This document shows, one piece after another, positions 54,961 to 64,000 of a DNA stretch of 64,000 bases; positions within the stretch are counted from its first letter, which is position 1; every line of letters starts with the position of its first letter. The position numbers and the translations under genes were made by a program. This stretch comes from Staphylococcus sp. MI 10-1553 (GTDB taxonomy: Bacteria > Bacillota > Bacilli > Staphylococcales > Staphylococcaceae). The DNA lies in the NCBI RefSeq assembly GCF_010365305.1, contig NZ_CP048279.1, forward strand, positions 2,170,001-2,234,000. Direction: 5' to 3'. Under the pieces are notes generated by a model. The model was not told the origin of the DNA. It searched no databases and worked only from the letters and a program-made list of their open reading frames with translations.

Positions 54961-55022
54961 GTTCTTATCTTATTTATTCAATCGCTACATGATGTCTGAT
55001 CATCATGCGCTATGATTCATTA

Positions 55023-55601
55023 TTACTCTTGCGTATCTGTATGATCTGGATTGAAGTTGATTTTAAATTCACTCAATGGCCAGAATCTAAATGCGACTTT
55101 CCCTACTATTTGATCTTTATCAATAAGACCAAAAGCACGGCTATCTTTACTCACTTCACGGTTGTCACCTAACACGAGATATTTATCTTTAGGTATTTGT
55201 TCCTCACCGTTGCTACCTGGTAAGTCTTTAGAATCAAATGAACCTGTAATTTGTTCATATGTTTTATGTTTAAGATTATAATCTAAATATGGTTCATCTA
55301 CTTTTTTACCATTTAAGTAGAGTTGATCATTTTTATAAACGACATGATCGCCTGGTTTACCGATAATACGTTTTACATAGTCATTCGTTTCATCTGCATG
55401 GAAGACAATGACATTACCATTATCTAAATGACCTAAAGTTTTTCCTATTTTGTTAACGATAACCCTTTCTCCATCTTTTAATGTAGGGTCCATGGAATCA
55501 CCTTTAATATTATACGGTTTAATGACAAATGCATACAATAGACCTACAATCAATAATGCTAATCCTATAGACAGCAACCATTCCATTGTCTCTTTTTTCA
55601 C
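55023..55601 (-). CDS. spsB: Type I signal peptidase SpsB
   Basis: A 192-residue membrane-bound signal peptidase that cleaves signal peptides of exported proteins and is essential in S. aureus. One N-terminal membrane helix (about 8-28) is followed by the catalytic domain with Ser36 in GDSMDPTL and Lys77 in YVKRIIGKPGD, the same positions as in S. aureus SpsB, and the GDNREVSKDSR box. It follows spsA by 18 bases on the same strand, forming the conserved spsAB pair. Confidence 0.97.
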   Translation of the reverse strand: MKKETMEWLLSIGLALLIVGLLYAFVIKPYNIKGDSMDPTLKDGERVIVNKIGKTLGHLDNGNVIVFHADETNDYVKRIIGKPGDHVVYKNDQLYLNGKKVDEPYLDYNLKHKTYEQITGSFDSKDLPGSNGEEQIPKDKYLVLGDNREVSKDSRAFGLIDKDQIVGKVAFRFWPLSEFKINFNPDHTDTQE

Positions 55602-55619
55602 AGTTTTACACCTCTTATT

Positions 55620-56138
55620 TTAAAAATGAGTCGTTATTCTATCAAAAGGATAATAACGTATCCATAACTTACCTTCAATATTTGATTTCTTAATGAGACC
55701 AAACTTTCGAGAATCTACGCCATCATCACGACGATCGTTCAATATTAAATACGTGTTTGGAGGAATGATGTCACTTTCTGAATTCGGCAGTGATTTCAAT
55801 GACCATGACTTCTGATCTTGTTGATTCACATACGATTCAGTCACAGACGTATGGTCCAAATACAATTGACCTTTTTGAAATTCAACTGATTGACCCGGTT
55901 CTCCAATCACGCGCCCAACACGATATTGACCATCCGCATAGTAGACAACAATATCTTGATGATGAATCCCATTGTAGCGTGGTGCGAGTTTATTCACCAA
56001 CAGCCGATCATGGGCTTGAAGTGTCGTGTCCATATTTTGATGCTTTACTTCATATGGTATCACAACAAACAATACGATGACGGCTAAAACTACCAATGCG
56101 CCTATTAGAGCGAATGTCATCTTTATCAGAAACTTCAA
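55620..56138 (-). CDS. spsA: Inactive signal-peptidase homologue SpsA
   Basis: A 172-residue homologue of SpsB with one N-terminal membrane helix and the same box order, but the catalytic residues are gone: the Ser position is Asn35 in KHQNMDTT and the Lys position is Gly75 in RVGRVIGEPG. The D-x-R box is also changed (LNDRRDDGVDSR). S. aureus SpsA is likewise described as catalytically dead; its role is unknown. GGGAG 7 bases before a TTG at 56138 suggests that start; an ATG six codons upstream lacks a site. Confidence 0.9.
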   Translation of the reverse strand: MKFLIKMTFALIGALVVLAVIVLFVVIPYEVKHQNMDTTLQAHDRLLVNKLAPRYNGIHHQDIVVYYADGQYRVGRVIGEPGQSVEFQKGQLYLDHTSVTESYVNQQDQKSWSLKSLPNSESDIIPPNTYLILNDRRDDGVDSRKFGLIKKSNIEGKLWIRYYPFDRITTHF

Positions 56139-56333
56139 ATTTGCACTCCCAATCATATCAATTTCATCATAACAAATTTTATCTTATCATAATTTCTCTT
56201 AAAACGTTAACTTTTACATTTGAATCATACACTTCATTAGATTGCTTAAGATTTTCAACCGTTCACTTTTAACTAATATGGGATTATCATACGCGCCCTG
56301 GCAGAAATAGGACACTGACTCAACGCGCGCAAT

Positions 56334-56371
56334 AAAAAAGACTGACAAGACGTATGCCTCATCAGCCTTTC
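56334..56371 (-). terminator. pgi terminator
   Basis: On the minus strand AAAGGCTGA pairs with TCAGTCTTT (one G-U) and continues into TTTATT, about 30 bases beyond pgi. Confidence 0.75.
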
Positions 56372-56401
56372 TTTTATATTCCAATCAAAAGCAATCTCGA
56401 A

Positions 56402-57733
56402 TTATAGACGTGCTTCTAAATCTTTTTTCTTATCTTCAAATCCAGGTTTACCTAATAATGCAAACATGTTTTGTTTATATGCTTCTACACCTGGTTGGTT
56501 GAATGGGTTCACACCTAATTGGTAACCACTCATTGCTACTGCTAATTCAAAGAAGTAAACAACATAACCGTAAGTTTCAGCGTCTAAACGAGGTAATTTA
56601 ACAACCATGTTAGGAACGCCACCGTCAGTATGCGCAAGTAAAGTACCTTCGAATGCTTTTGTGTTCACTTCATCTACTGTTTTACCTGCTAAGTAGTTTA
56701 AGCCATCTAAGTCATCCGCATCTTCTTCAATTGTAATATCGTGTTTAGGATTTTCTACTTTTAATACTGTTTCAATTAAGAAACGACGACCTTCTTGTAC
56801 ATATTGACCTAATGAGTGTAAGTCAGTTGTAAAGTTGGCACTTGAAGGATAAATCCCTTTTAAGTCTTTACCTTCTGATTCGCCAAATAATTGTTTCCAC
56901 CATTCATTGAAGTATTGTAATGATGGTTCGTAGTTGATTAACATTTCTGTAGTGTAACCTTTGTTGTAAAGGATGTTACGAATTGATGCGTATTGGTATG
57001 CAATGTTTGAAGATAAATCGTCAGAAGATAATTCTTCACGTGCTTTTGCTGCACCGCCCATCATTGCATCGATATCAATACCTGCTACAGCGATTGGTAA
57101 TAAACCTACTGCAGTTAATACTGAGAAACGACCACCGACATCATCAGGTACTACGAATGTTTCGTAACCTTCATTTGTCGCAAGTTGTTTCAATGCACCT
57201 TTAGCTTGGTCAGTTGTTGCAAAAATACGTTTAACTGCTTCTTCTTTACCATATTTCTCTTCTAATAATTTTTTGAAAATACGGAACGCAACTGCAGGTT
57301 CAGTTGTTGTACCAGATTTTGAAATCACGTTAACTGAATAGTCTTTATCTGCTAAATAGTCGATAAGTGATTGTAAATATGATGATGATAAATGGTTACC
57401 TGCAAAAATAATTTCAGGATATTCACTATCTTTTTTGAATGCTGGTGTCAACATTTCGATTGCTGAACGTGCACCAAGGTACGAACCACCAATACCGATT
57501 ACGACAAGTACGTCTGAATGTGATTGTACTTGTTTAGCTGCTTCTTTAATACGTGAAAATTCTTCTTTATCGTAATTAACTGGTAGGTCAACCCATCCTA
57601 AGAAGTCACTTCCTGCACCTGTACCTTCATGAATTGTACGGTGAATAGCTTTAACAGCATCTTGTTGCTGATCTAATTCGTGTTGACCGAAAAATTTTAA
57701 AGCTTTTTGATAATCTAATTGGATATGTGTCAT
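56402..57733 (-). CDS. pgi: Glucose-6-phosphate isomerase
   Basis: A 443-residue glycolytic enzyme interconverting glucose 6-phosphate and fructose 6-phosphate. Two SIS-type domains carry [37 protein letters not shown] (phosphate-binding Ser/Thr loop), [14 protein letters not shown] (active-site Arg region), and [16 protein letters not shown], which includes the C-terminal signature with the catalytic Lys. Length is that of the Gram-positive short form. GGAGGCAAAAG precedes the ATG. It is monocistronic and divergent from argG. Confidence 0.98.
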   Translation of the reverse strand: MTHIQLDYQKALKFFGQHELDQQQDAVKAIHRTIHEGTGAGSDFLGWVDLPVNYDKEEFSRIKEAAKQVQSHSDVLVVIGIGGSYLGARSAIEMLTPAFKKDSEYPEIIFAGNHLSSSYLQSLIDYLADKDYSVNVISKSGTTTEPAVAFRIFKKLLEEKYGKEEAVKRIFATTDQAKGALKQLATNEGYETFVVPDDVGGRFSVLTAVGLLPIAVAGIDIDAMMGGAAKAREELSSDDLSSNIAYQYASIRNILYNKGYTTEMLINYEPSLQYFNEWWKQLFGESEGKDLKGIYPSSANFTTDLHSLGQYVQEGRRFLIETVLKVENPKHDITIEEDADDLDGLNYLAGKTVDEVNTKAFEGTLLAHTDGGVPNMVVKLPRLDAETYGYVVYFFELAVAMSGYQLGVNPFNQPGVEAYKQNMFALLGKPGFEDKKKDLEARL

Positions 57734-57835
57734 ACACTTTTGCCTCCTAATTTAACTTAACGTACTTTCATTTTACTAAGTTGTTTCAACAAATTCAATT
57801 GACTTACCCAAGCATATCCGTTGACACGTATTTTT

Positions 57836-57883
57836 ATGAATATTTATTTGACCATTTGCATATAAATTCATTTATGTTATAGT
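57836..57883 (+). promoter_or_regulatory. argG promoter with ARG-box-like inverted repeat
   Basis: ATGAATATTTAT (57836-57847) and ATATAAATTCAT (57860-57871) are inverted half-sites resembling ArgR/AhrC ARG boxes. TATAGT at 57878-57883 preceded by TG forms an extended -10, with a weak TTTGCA at 57855-57860 as -35, so the boxes overlap the promoter. Confidence 0.6.
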
Positions 57884-57924
57884 AAAGCTATTCAAATATT
57901 AATTTTTTAACAGAGGTGACTAGG

Positions 57925-59127
57925 ATGAAAGATAAAGTGGTTTTAGCATATTCAGGCGGTTTAGATACAAGTGTGGCCGTTAAATGGTTGATCGAACAAG
58001 GTTACGACGTCATTGCATGTTGTTTGGATGTTGGTGAAGGAAAAGATTTAGACCTTGTTTATCAAAAAGCACTCGATATGGGAGCAAGTGAGTCTCATGT
58101 CATTAATGCAACGAAAGAATTTGCAGAAGATTATGTGGGTTATACAATCAAAGGTAATCTGATGTATGAACAAACGTACCCGCTCGTTTCTGCATTGTCT
58201 CGCCCACTCATTTCTAAAAAGTTAGTCGAAATTGCGCATGAAACGAATGCCATTGCTATCGCACATGGTTGTACTGGAAAAGGAAATGACCAAGTACGTT
58301 TTGAAGTAGCGATTAAAGCATTAGATCCGAGCCTTAAAGTGATTGCGCCTGTACGTGAATGGGGTTGGAGCCGTGAAGAAGAAATCGATTATGCGAAAAC
58401 ACACAATATCCCTGTCCCTATTGGCAAAGCGTCTCCGTATTCCATCGACCAAAACTTATGGGGCCGCAGCAATGAATGTGGTGTATTAGAAGATCCTTAT
58501 GTCGCGCCACCAATAGATGCTTATGATTTAACAAATGAATTAGAAGATACACCAGATACGGCTGATGAAATTTTAATCACATTCGAACAAGGGATTCCAA
58601 CACATATTAACGGTGAGCATTATGCATTAGATGACCTGATTTTGTATTTAAATGAACTTGCTGGAAAACACGGTATTGGTAGAATCGACCATATTGAAAA
58701 CCGTCTCGTAGGTATTAAATCAAGAGAAGTGTATGAAACACCAGGTGCTGAAGTGATTATCAAAGCACACCAAGCGTTAGAAACCATCACTTTAACAAAA
58801 GATGTGGCACATTTTAAACCAATTATTGAGAAACAATTCGCAGAACAAGTGTATAACGGCTTATGGTTCTCACCTTTAACTGATGCTCTTAAAACATTTG
58901 TGGATCATACGCAAAAATATGTGACTGGTGATGTACGTGTCAAACTATTTAAAGGTCATGCCATCGTCAATGGTAGAAAATCACCGTACACCCTTTACAA
59001 TGAAAAATTAGCAACTTATACGAAAGAAGATGCGTTCAACCAACAATCTGCAGTGGGCTTTATCGACATTTATGGTCTACCAACACAAGTGAACGCGATG
59101 TTACATGGAGGCTATGCGGATGAGTAA
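57925..59127 (+). CDS. argG: Argininosuccinate synthase
   Basis: A 400-residue ATP-dependent enzyme joining citrulline and aspartate to argininosuccinate. The ATP pyrophosphatase loop [15 protein letters not shown] is at 8-22, followed by [14 protein letters not shown] and [13 protein letters not shown], all diagnostic. GAGGTG precedes the ATG at 57925; an ORF starting nine bases earlier uses the GTG inside that site. The stop codon overlaps the argH start by eight bases. Repression by arginine through ArgR/AhrC is expected from the inverted ARG-like boxes at the promoter. Confidence 0.97.
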   Translation: MKDKVVLAYSGGLDTSVAVKWLIEQGYDVIACCLDVGEGKDLDLVYQKALDMGASESHVINATKEFAEDYVGYTIKGNLMYEQTYPLVSALSRPLISKKLVEIAHETNAIAIAHGCTGKGNDQVRFEVAIKALDPSLKVIAPVREWGWSREEEIDYAKTHNIPVPIGKASPYSIDQNLWGRSNECGVLEDPYVAPPIDAYDLTNELEDTPDTADEILITFEQGIPTHINGEHYALDDLILYLNELAGKHGIGRIDHIENRLVGIKSREVYETPGAEVIIKAHQALETITLTKDVAHFKPIIEKQFAEQVYNGLWFSPLTDALKTFVDHTQKYVTGDVRVKLFKGHAIVNGRKSPYTLYNEKLATYTKEDAFNQQSAVGFIDIYGLPTQVNAMLHGGYADE

Positions 59128-60511
59128 AAAAGCTTGGGGTGGTAGATTTGAAGAGAAACCAGAAGAATGGGTCGATGCTTTTAATGCGTCGATTCACTTT
59201 GACAAAACGCTCATTGACGAAGATATTCATGGCAGCATCGCACACGCAACCATGCTCGCACATCAAGCAATTTTAACTGAAGCAGAAAGTGAGTTGATTA
59301 TCCAAACTTTAAAAGACATTCAACACGACTTTCATGAGGGACAAATCGAATTTCAAACAGCATTAGAAGATATTCATTTGAATGTTGAACACGAATTGAT
59401 TAAACGTATCGGTCCTGTGGGTGGCAAACTGCATACCGGTCGTAGCCGTAATGACCAAGTTGCAACGGATATGCATTTGTATACGAAAAAAGAAGTGCAT
59501 ACGATAATTGATTACATTCATGCTTTTCAACAAACATTATTACAGCTTGCAGAACAGCATGTAGAAACGATGATGCCTGGCTATACACACCTTCAACGTG
59601 CACAACCGATTTCATTTGCGCATCATATCATGACGTATTTTTGGATGCTCGAACGTGACCAGACGCGTTTCAAAGAGTCATTGGCACGTATCGATGTCTC
59701 TCCTTTAGGTGCCGCAGCATTGAGTGGGACGACGTATCCGATAGACCGTCATGAAACACAAAAGTTACTCGGTTTTAACGCGTTATATGAAAACAGTATC
59801 GATGCCGTGAGTGATCGTGACTATATTGTTGAAACGTTGAACAATATTAACTTAACGATGATTCACCTCTCTCGTTTTGCTGAAGAAATCATTTTCTGGT
59901 CATCGGAAGAAGCGAAGTTCATCACATTATCTGACGGTTTTTCAACAGGTTCATCTATTATGCCACAAAAGAAAAATCCTGATATGGCTGAGCTCATTCG
60001 GGGTAAAGTCGGACGTACAACGGGCCATCTTGTTGGCCTATTGATGACATTAAAAGGATTGCCGCTCGCTTATAATAAAGATATGCAAGAGGATAAAGAA
60101 GGCTTATTTGATGCGATTGAAACTATCAAAGGTTCACTGCGTATCTTTGACGGTATGGTCGCAACGATGACTGTGAACACCGACCGTCTACAAGCAACGG
60201 TGCGCCAAGACTTTTCAAATGCGACAGAGTTAGCGGACTATCTCGTAACGAAAGGCATCCCGTTTAGAGAGGCACACGAAATTGTCGGTAAGCTCGTCCT
60301 GTGGGCCATTCAACATGGGATGTATTTACTCGACATTCCATTAGAGGTATATCAAGACCATCAACCACAAATCGAAACAGATATTTATCAATATTTACAA
60401 CCTGATGAAGCGGTCAAACGTCGTAAAAGTTATGGTGCTACAGGTCTAGATGCAGTGCGTCATCAAATCGATGTCGCAAAGACCCATTTAGCACAACATC
60501 ATTCAAAGTAG
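59120..60511 (+). CDS. argH: Argininosuccinate lyase
   Basis: A 463-residue tetrameric lyase that splits argininosuccinate into arginine and fumarate, last step of arginine synthesis. The family signature [12 protein letters not shown] carries the catalytic Ser loop; other marks are [21 protein letters not shown] at the start (two adjoining blocks), [13 protein letters not shown] and [12 protein letters not shown] with the catalytic His. GGAGG inside argG lies 8 bases before the ATG at 59120, and this start overlaps the argG stop, so translation is coupled. A terminator follows. Confidence 0.97.
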   Translation: MSKKAWGGRFEEKPEEWVDAFNASIHFDKTLIDEDIHGSIAHATMLAHQAILTEAESELIIQTLKDIQHDFHEGQIEFQTALEDIHLNVEHELIKRIGPVGGKLHTGRSRNDQVATDMHLYTKKEVHTIIDYIHAFQQTLLQLAEQHVETMMPGYTHLQRAQPISFAHHIMTYFWMLERDQTRFKESLARIDVSPLGAAALSGTTYPIDRHETQKLLGFNALYENSIDAVSDRDYIVETLNNINLTMIHLSRFAEEIIFWSSEEAKFITLSDGFSTGSSIMPQKKNPDMAELIRGKVGRTTGHLVGLLMTLKGLPLAYNKDMQEDKEGLFDAIETIKGSLRIFDGMVATMTVNTDRLQATVRQDFSNATELADYLVTKGIPFREAHEIVGKLVLWAIQHGMYLLDIPLEVYQDHQPQIETDIYQYLQPDEAVKRRKSYGATGLDAVRHQIDVAKTHLAQHHSK

Positions 60512-60525
60512 TACAATCCAAACAT

Positions 60526-60562
60526 GAGACACGGACAACTGAACGTCCGTGTCTCTTTATTG
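60526..60562 (+). terminator. argGH terminator
   Basis: GAGACACGGAC and GTCCGTGTCTC form a perfect 11-bp stem with an 8-base loop, followed by TTTATTGT, 15 bases after argH. Confidence 0.92.
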
Positions 60563-60762
60563 TAGCATGTTCTCGAGAAAACTCGGAAAGAGGACATCGT
60601 TTAACACGCTGATTTATCATTGTTCACATTCGTACATTTTAATTGAATGTATCGCAATCATTTCAAACATAAAGATAAAGTAATCTTTAAATTAAGAGTA
60701 TTGCCATTTTTCAAATTTTTGACTATGCTGAAAATAACCTATCATACTAAGGAGGCATCAAA

Positions 60763-61701
60763 ATGAAAGCTGCATCACACCTTTTTGCATCAACCGTTTT
60801 AATCGGAACACTACTGACTGGTTCAAGTGCACTTGTTGATAGCGCAAATGCCGGTTCACCTCAAAGTAATCCCCATCATCAAGCAACACCCCTATCTTCA
60901 AGCCAACACAATGTCTTGAACAAGCCTTATGTTAATATCGGACATCGTGGCGCGAGTGGTTATGCACCAGAACATACTTTTGCGTCTTACGATAAAAGCC
61001 TTTATGAAATGCATGCCGATTATTTAGAACTTGATTTACAAATGACTAAAGACGGCCATTTAGTCGCCATGCATGATGATAAAGTGGACCGTACTACAAA
61101 TGGGACAGGTCGTATCAATCACTATACACTTGCTGAATTGAAACAGTTAGATGCCGGATCATGGTTCAATCAAAAATATCCAAAATACCAAAATCCGCAA
61201 TATGTCGGCCAACAAGTCCCAACACTTGATGAGATTTTCAGTCGTTATGGCACAAGTGTCAATTATTACATCGAAACGAAATCACCAGATGTTTATCCAG
61301 GAATGGAGGAAAAACTGCTACGTCAATTACATCAATATGGTCTCGACTGTAAAAAGAACTTGCGTAACGGTAAAGTTGTCATTCAATCATTTTCAAGAGA
61401 CAGTCTTAAAAAGGTTCATCACGAAAATCCTCGTATTCCTCTCGTACAATTGTTAAAGAGAGGCGAACTTCCACGACAGTCCGATGCTGATTTGAAAAAA
61501 ATTCAAAGTTATGCGGTTGGTGTAGGCCCAGATTATCATGATTTAACTGCTCAAAACACACATGCATTATGTCAACAAGGCTTTTATATCCATCCTTATA
61601 CCGTCAACGATCAAAAAACAATGGCGCGTTTAAATCAATATGGGGTCACAGGCGTCTTCACGAACTATCCAGATTTATATCACGCGTTAATTCAACAATA
61701 A
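60763..61701 (+). CDS. glpQ: Secreted glycerophosphodiester phosphodiesterase
   Basis: A 312-residue exported enzyme releasing glycerol 3-phosphate from glycerophosphodiesters, and from teichoic acid breakdown products in some bacteria. A signal peptide ends near ANA-GSP. The GDPD domain has IGHRGASGYAPEHTFASYDK (catalytic His and Arg), YLELDLQMTKDG with metal Glu/Asp, MHDDKVDRTTNGTG (second catalytic His) and ETKSPDVYPGME. AGGAGG stands before the ATG. The gene follows argGH as in S. aureus glpQ but has its own leader and terminator. Confidence 0.92.
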   Translation: MKAASHLFASTVLIGTLLTGSSALVDSANAGSPQSNPHHQATPLSSSQHNVLNKPYVNIGHRGASGYAPEHTFASYDKSLYEMHADYLELDLQMTKDGHLVAMHDDKVDRTTNGTGRINHYTLAELKQLDAGSWFNQKYPKYQNPQYVGQQVPTLDEIFSRYGTSVNYYIETKSPDVYPGMEEKLLRQLHQYGLDCKKNLRNGKVVIQSFSRDSLKKVHHENPRIPLVQLLKRGELPRQSDADLKKIQSYAVGVGPDYHDLTAQNTHALCQQGFYIHPYTVNDQKTMARLNQYGVTGVFTNYPDLYHALIQQ

Positions 61702-61738
61702 AGTATGTTAAGAAGTTTACGATAATTGCTAAAAATAT

Positions 61739-61785
61739 AAAAATAGCCAGTTCTTACACTTATCAATGTATTGACTGGCTATTTG
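61739..61785. terminator. glpQ terminator
   Basis: AAATAGCCAGT and ACTGGCTATTT are exact complements across a loop of about 22 bases, 40 bases after the glpQ stop. It can act for both strands. Confidence 0.82.
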
Positions 61786-61814
61786 ACATTCACGCTATTC
61801 AATTTTAATGCATA

Positions 61815-61973
61815 TCACTTATTAGAATGACCTCTATGGATTCCTTTAATGACGTAAATCACGCCAATCAAGATGAACAGTGCTGCAATCAACCATTCGT
61901 GCTTCATCGCAAATGTGATGCCTGCTACTGTAAAAATGGTTGCGATAATAAGTGTAAACATACTTCTATTCAT
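61815..61973 (-). CDS. 52-aa small membrane protein
   Basis: A short gene of 52 codons. The protein starts MNRSMFTLIIATIFTVAG and has two hydrophobic helices, at about 5-20 and 28-43, then a basic tail KGIHRGHSNK. CAAGGAGGG lies 8 bases before the ATG, an excellent site, and the glpQ terminator lies just beyond the stop. No family recognised. It lies downstream of the gudB terminator on the same strand, so it probably has its own promoter. Confidence 0.68.
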   Translation of the reverse strand: MNRSMFTLIIATIFTVAGITFAMKHEWLIAALFILIGVIYVIKGIHRGHSNK

Positions 61974-62022
61974 TGTTGTTCCCTCCTTGATGTTCGAATT
62001 TGGATTTCCGAGTTTTCATGTA

Positions 62023-62057
62023 TAAAAAAGCAGAAACGCACTCTCAGCGTCTCTGCT
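62023..62057 (-). terminator. gudB terminator
   Basis: On the minus strand GCAGAGACGC pairs with GCGTTTCTGC (one mismatch pair) and is followed by TTTTTT, 20 bases beyond gudB. Confidence 0.88.
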
Positions 62058-62075
62058 TATTCATCTCTTTTTCTC

Positions 62076-63320
62076 TTATGCCCAACCGCGATAACGTGCC
62101 GCTTCTGCCGTACGTTTAATACCGACAATGTAGGCTGCTAAACGCATATCAATTTTGCGATTTTCAGATAAAGTATAAATCGTATCGAATGCATTCACTA
62201 ATTTTTCGCGTAACTTTTCATTCACTTCATCTTCTGTCCAATAATAACCTGTATTATTTTGTACCCATTCAAAGTATGAAACTGTTACACCACCAGCACT
62301 TGCAAGCACGTCTGGCACTAATAAAATCCCACGTTCAGTTAAAATTTTTGTTGCTTCAGGCGTTGTTGGTCCGTTAGCTGCTTCTACAACAATTTCAGCT
62401 TTAATATCAGCTGCGTTGTCTGCAGTAATTTGGTTCGCAATGGCTGCTGGTACTAAAATATCACAGTCTAATTCAAATAACTCTTTGTTTGAAATCGTAT
62501 CTTCAAACAAGTTTGTTACCGTACCAAAACTGTCACGACGATCTAATAAATAGTCAATATCCAATCCTTCTGGGTCATGAAGTGCACCGTAAGCATCTGA
62601 AATACCTACTATTTTCGCACCTTTATCGTACAAGAATTTCGCTAAGAAGCTCCCTGCATTACCGAAACCTTGAATGACAATACGTGAACCTTCAATTGAT
62701 TTGCCACGACGTTTTGCAGCTTCTTCGATGGCGATAACGACACCTAATGCTGTTGAGCGGTCACGTCCTTGTGAACCCCCTAATACGATAGGTTTACCTG
62801 TAATAAAGCCTGGAGAGTTAAATTCGTCCATTTGGCTATATTCGTCCATCATCCATGCCATAATTTGAGAGTTTGTGAATACGTCTGGCGCTGGAATGTC
62901 TTTTGTTGGTCCAACAATTTGTGAAATCGCACGCACATAACCACGAGATAAACGTTCAACCTCATGAATACTCATTTGACGTGGGTCACAAACAATACCA
63001 CCTTTACCACCGCCGTATGGCAAGTCGACAATACCACATTTTAACGTCATCCACATTGACAATGCTTTAACTTCTTCTTCATCAACATCTGGGTGGAAAC
63101 GTACCCCACCTTTAGTTGGTCCCACTGCATCGTTATGTTGTGCACGGTAACCTGTAAATGTTTTTACTGTACCATCGTCCATTTTCACTGGAATACGTAC
63201 TGTCAAAAATCTTAAAGGTTCTTTGATAAGTTCATACATGCCATCATCAAAGCCTAATTTATGCATTGCTTCCTTAATGATGCCTTGCGTTGACGTCACT
63301 AAATTATTTTTTTCAGCCAT
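62076..63320 (-). CDS. gudB: NAD-specific glutamate dehydrogenase
   Basis: A 414-residue catabolic glutamate dehydrogenase turning glutamate into 2-oxoglutarate and ammonia. The glutamate-binding domain has GGVRFHPDVDEEEVKALSMW and LPYGGGKGGI with the catalytic Lys, and PAPDVFTNSQIMAWMMDEYS; the NAD domain has VIQGFGNAGSF. Length fits hexameric RocG/GudB enzymes. GGCGAAATGG-type weak site precedes the ATG at 63320. It follows rocD on the same strand, so ornithine carbon can flow via glutamate semialdehyde to the TCA cycle. Confidence 0.96.
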   Translation of the reverse strand: MAEKNNLVTSTQGIIKEAMHKLGFDDGMYELIKEPLRFLTVRIPVKMDDGTVKTFTGYRAQHNDAVGPTKGGVRFHPDVDEEEVKALSMWMTLKCGIVDLPYGGGKGGIVCDPRQMSIHEVERLSRGYVRAISQIVGPTKDIPAPDVFTNSQIMAWMMDEYSQMDEFNSPGFITGKPIVLGGSQGRDRSTALGVVIAIEEAAKRRGKSIEGSRIVIQGFGNAGSFLAKFLYDKGAKIVGISDAYGALHDPEGLDIDYLLDRRDSFGTVTNLFEDTISNKELFELDCDILVPAAIANQITADNAADIKAEIVVEAANGPTTPEATKILTERGILLVPDVLASAGGVTVSYFEWVQNNTGYYWTEDEVNEKLREKLVNAFDTIYTLSENRKIDMRLAAYIVGIKRTAEAARYRGWA

Positions 63321-63426
63321 GATCCATTTCGCCTCTTTTTCCTACTATTGTTTTCGCTTACATTCGTATTGTAACATAAGCGTTTTTATTTTAAAGTGGT
63401 TTCCGCTCAAATTAAACTTTAACTTT

Positions 63427-64000
63427 TTACCCCTGTGCAAACACCTTTTTCACTTTTTCAATCGCAAAATCTAACTCTTCTTTCGTGATGACTAATGGGG
63501 GGGCAAATCGTATGACTGTATCGTGTGTTTCTTTACATAAAAGCCCTTCATCTTTAAGACGTTCGCAATAAGGACGTGCATCTTCATTTAATTCCACACC
63601 GATAAAGAGACCGCGACCACGTACTTCTTTAATGGCCGGGTGATCAATTTCAAGTAATGCATTTTTGAAATATTCACCGAGTTCAAGTGAGCGACCTGGT
63701 AAATCTTCATCAACAATAACGTCGAGTGCAGCAAGTGAAGCGGCACATGCTAAAGGATTGCCACCGAAAGTAGAACCGTGTGAACCTGGTGTAAAGACAT
63801 CAAGTACTTCTTTATCCGCAAGTACAACTGAAATGGGTAATACACCGCCCCCGAGTGCTTTACCTAAAATGTAAACGTCTGGTTTCACATCATCCCAGTC
63901 TGTCGCAAATAATTTACCTGTACGACCTAAACCGGCTTGAATTTCGTCTGCAATAAATAACACATTGTGCGCATCACATAATTCGCGCACAGCTTTTAAA
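63427..64000 (-). CDS. rocD: Ornithine aminotransferase, 3' part (runs off the window)
   Basis: The C-terminal 190 or so residues of a class III PLP aminotransferase; the frame is open to the window end, so the start is outside. Visible are [16 protein letters not shown] with the PLP-binding Asp, the Schiff-base Lys in [33 protein letters not shown] and [11 protein letters not shown]. The ornithine enzyme is favoured over other class III members by sequence and by its place before gudB, as in S. aureus. It converts ornithine and 2-oxoglutarate to glutamate semialdehyde and glutamate. Confidence 0.93.
   Translation of the reverse strand, partial: LKAVRELCDAHNVLFIADEIQAGLGRTGKLFATDWDDVKPDVYILGKALGGGVLPISVVLADKEVLDVFTPGSHGSTFGGNPLACAASLAALDVIVDEDLPGRSLELGEYFKNALLEIDHPAIKEVRGRGLFIGVELNEDARPYCERLKDEGLLCKETHDTVIRFAPPLVITKEELDFAIEKVKKVFAQG

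Overview
The window comes from a Staphylococcus chromosome: low GC, staphylococcal markers (FhuD2, SarR, two SsaA-type CHAP proteins, SpsA/SpsB, LcpC) and S. aureus-like gene order. The overall look, including an intergenic repeat family and a hut locus next to argGH, suggests a coagulase-positive animal species such as the S. intermedius/pseudintermedius group. Species is an inference; genus is close to certain.

Layout. (1) 1-13.9 kb: iron-hydroxamate lipoprotein fhuD2 with a Fur box, a DUF454 membrane protein, an acyl-CoA-dehydrogenase-like flavoenzyme, sarR, an LLM flavin oxidoreductase with a small membrane protein, two ssaA-type genes with WalR-like boxes flanking an opine-dehydrogenase/NhaC pair, a two-gene SMR exporter and a D-2-hydroxyacid dehydrogenase. 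(2) 14.1-21.0 kb: an AT-rich insertion that reads as a RiPP cluster on the minus strand. In transcription order it holds a 78-aa precursor, a prolyl-oligopeptidase-like peptidase, a 92-aa orphan, a LanKC-like lyase-kinase lacking the lanthionine cyclase domain, an ABC exporter (ATPase plus permease) and an ABC-F protein. This is the most novel content. (3) 21.2-33.6 kb: FAD monooxygenase, membrane-anchored glucosaminidase, a decayed group IIC intron sitting behind the terminator of the formate dehydrogenase operon, fdhA, a DUF969-DUF979-pcp operon, lcpC and an inositol-monophosphatase homologue. (4) 33.7-53.9 kb: a CcpA-site-bearing sRNA (probably RsaI/RsaOG), a WYL-type regulator, a CPBP protease, an amino acid permease, a formate/nitrite channel gene with a Rex-like operator over its promoter, small membrane proteins, HAD and VOC enzymes, a BASS transporter, a second NhaC, an M20 hydrolase-SulP pair, and the hut locus with a divergent LysR gene. 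(5) 54-64 kb: a repeat and a dead IS110-type transposase, then spsB-spsA, pgi, argGH, glpQ, gudB and the 3' part of rocD.

How parts fit. fdhA and the formate channel point to formate turnover under redox control. hutU/hutI, gudB, rocD, pcp and the M20 hydrolase feed amino acid catabolism toward glutamate, while argGH runs arginine synthesis. From memory of S. aureus N315, part 1-4 matches the SA2079-SA2123 neighbourhood and part 5 matches SA0826-SA0818. The junction near 54 kb, marked by a repeat and an IS remnant, is therefore probably a rearrangement breakpoint. No tRNA, rRNA or CRISPR array was seen.
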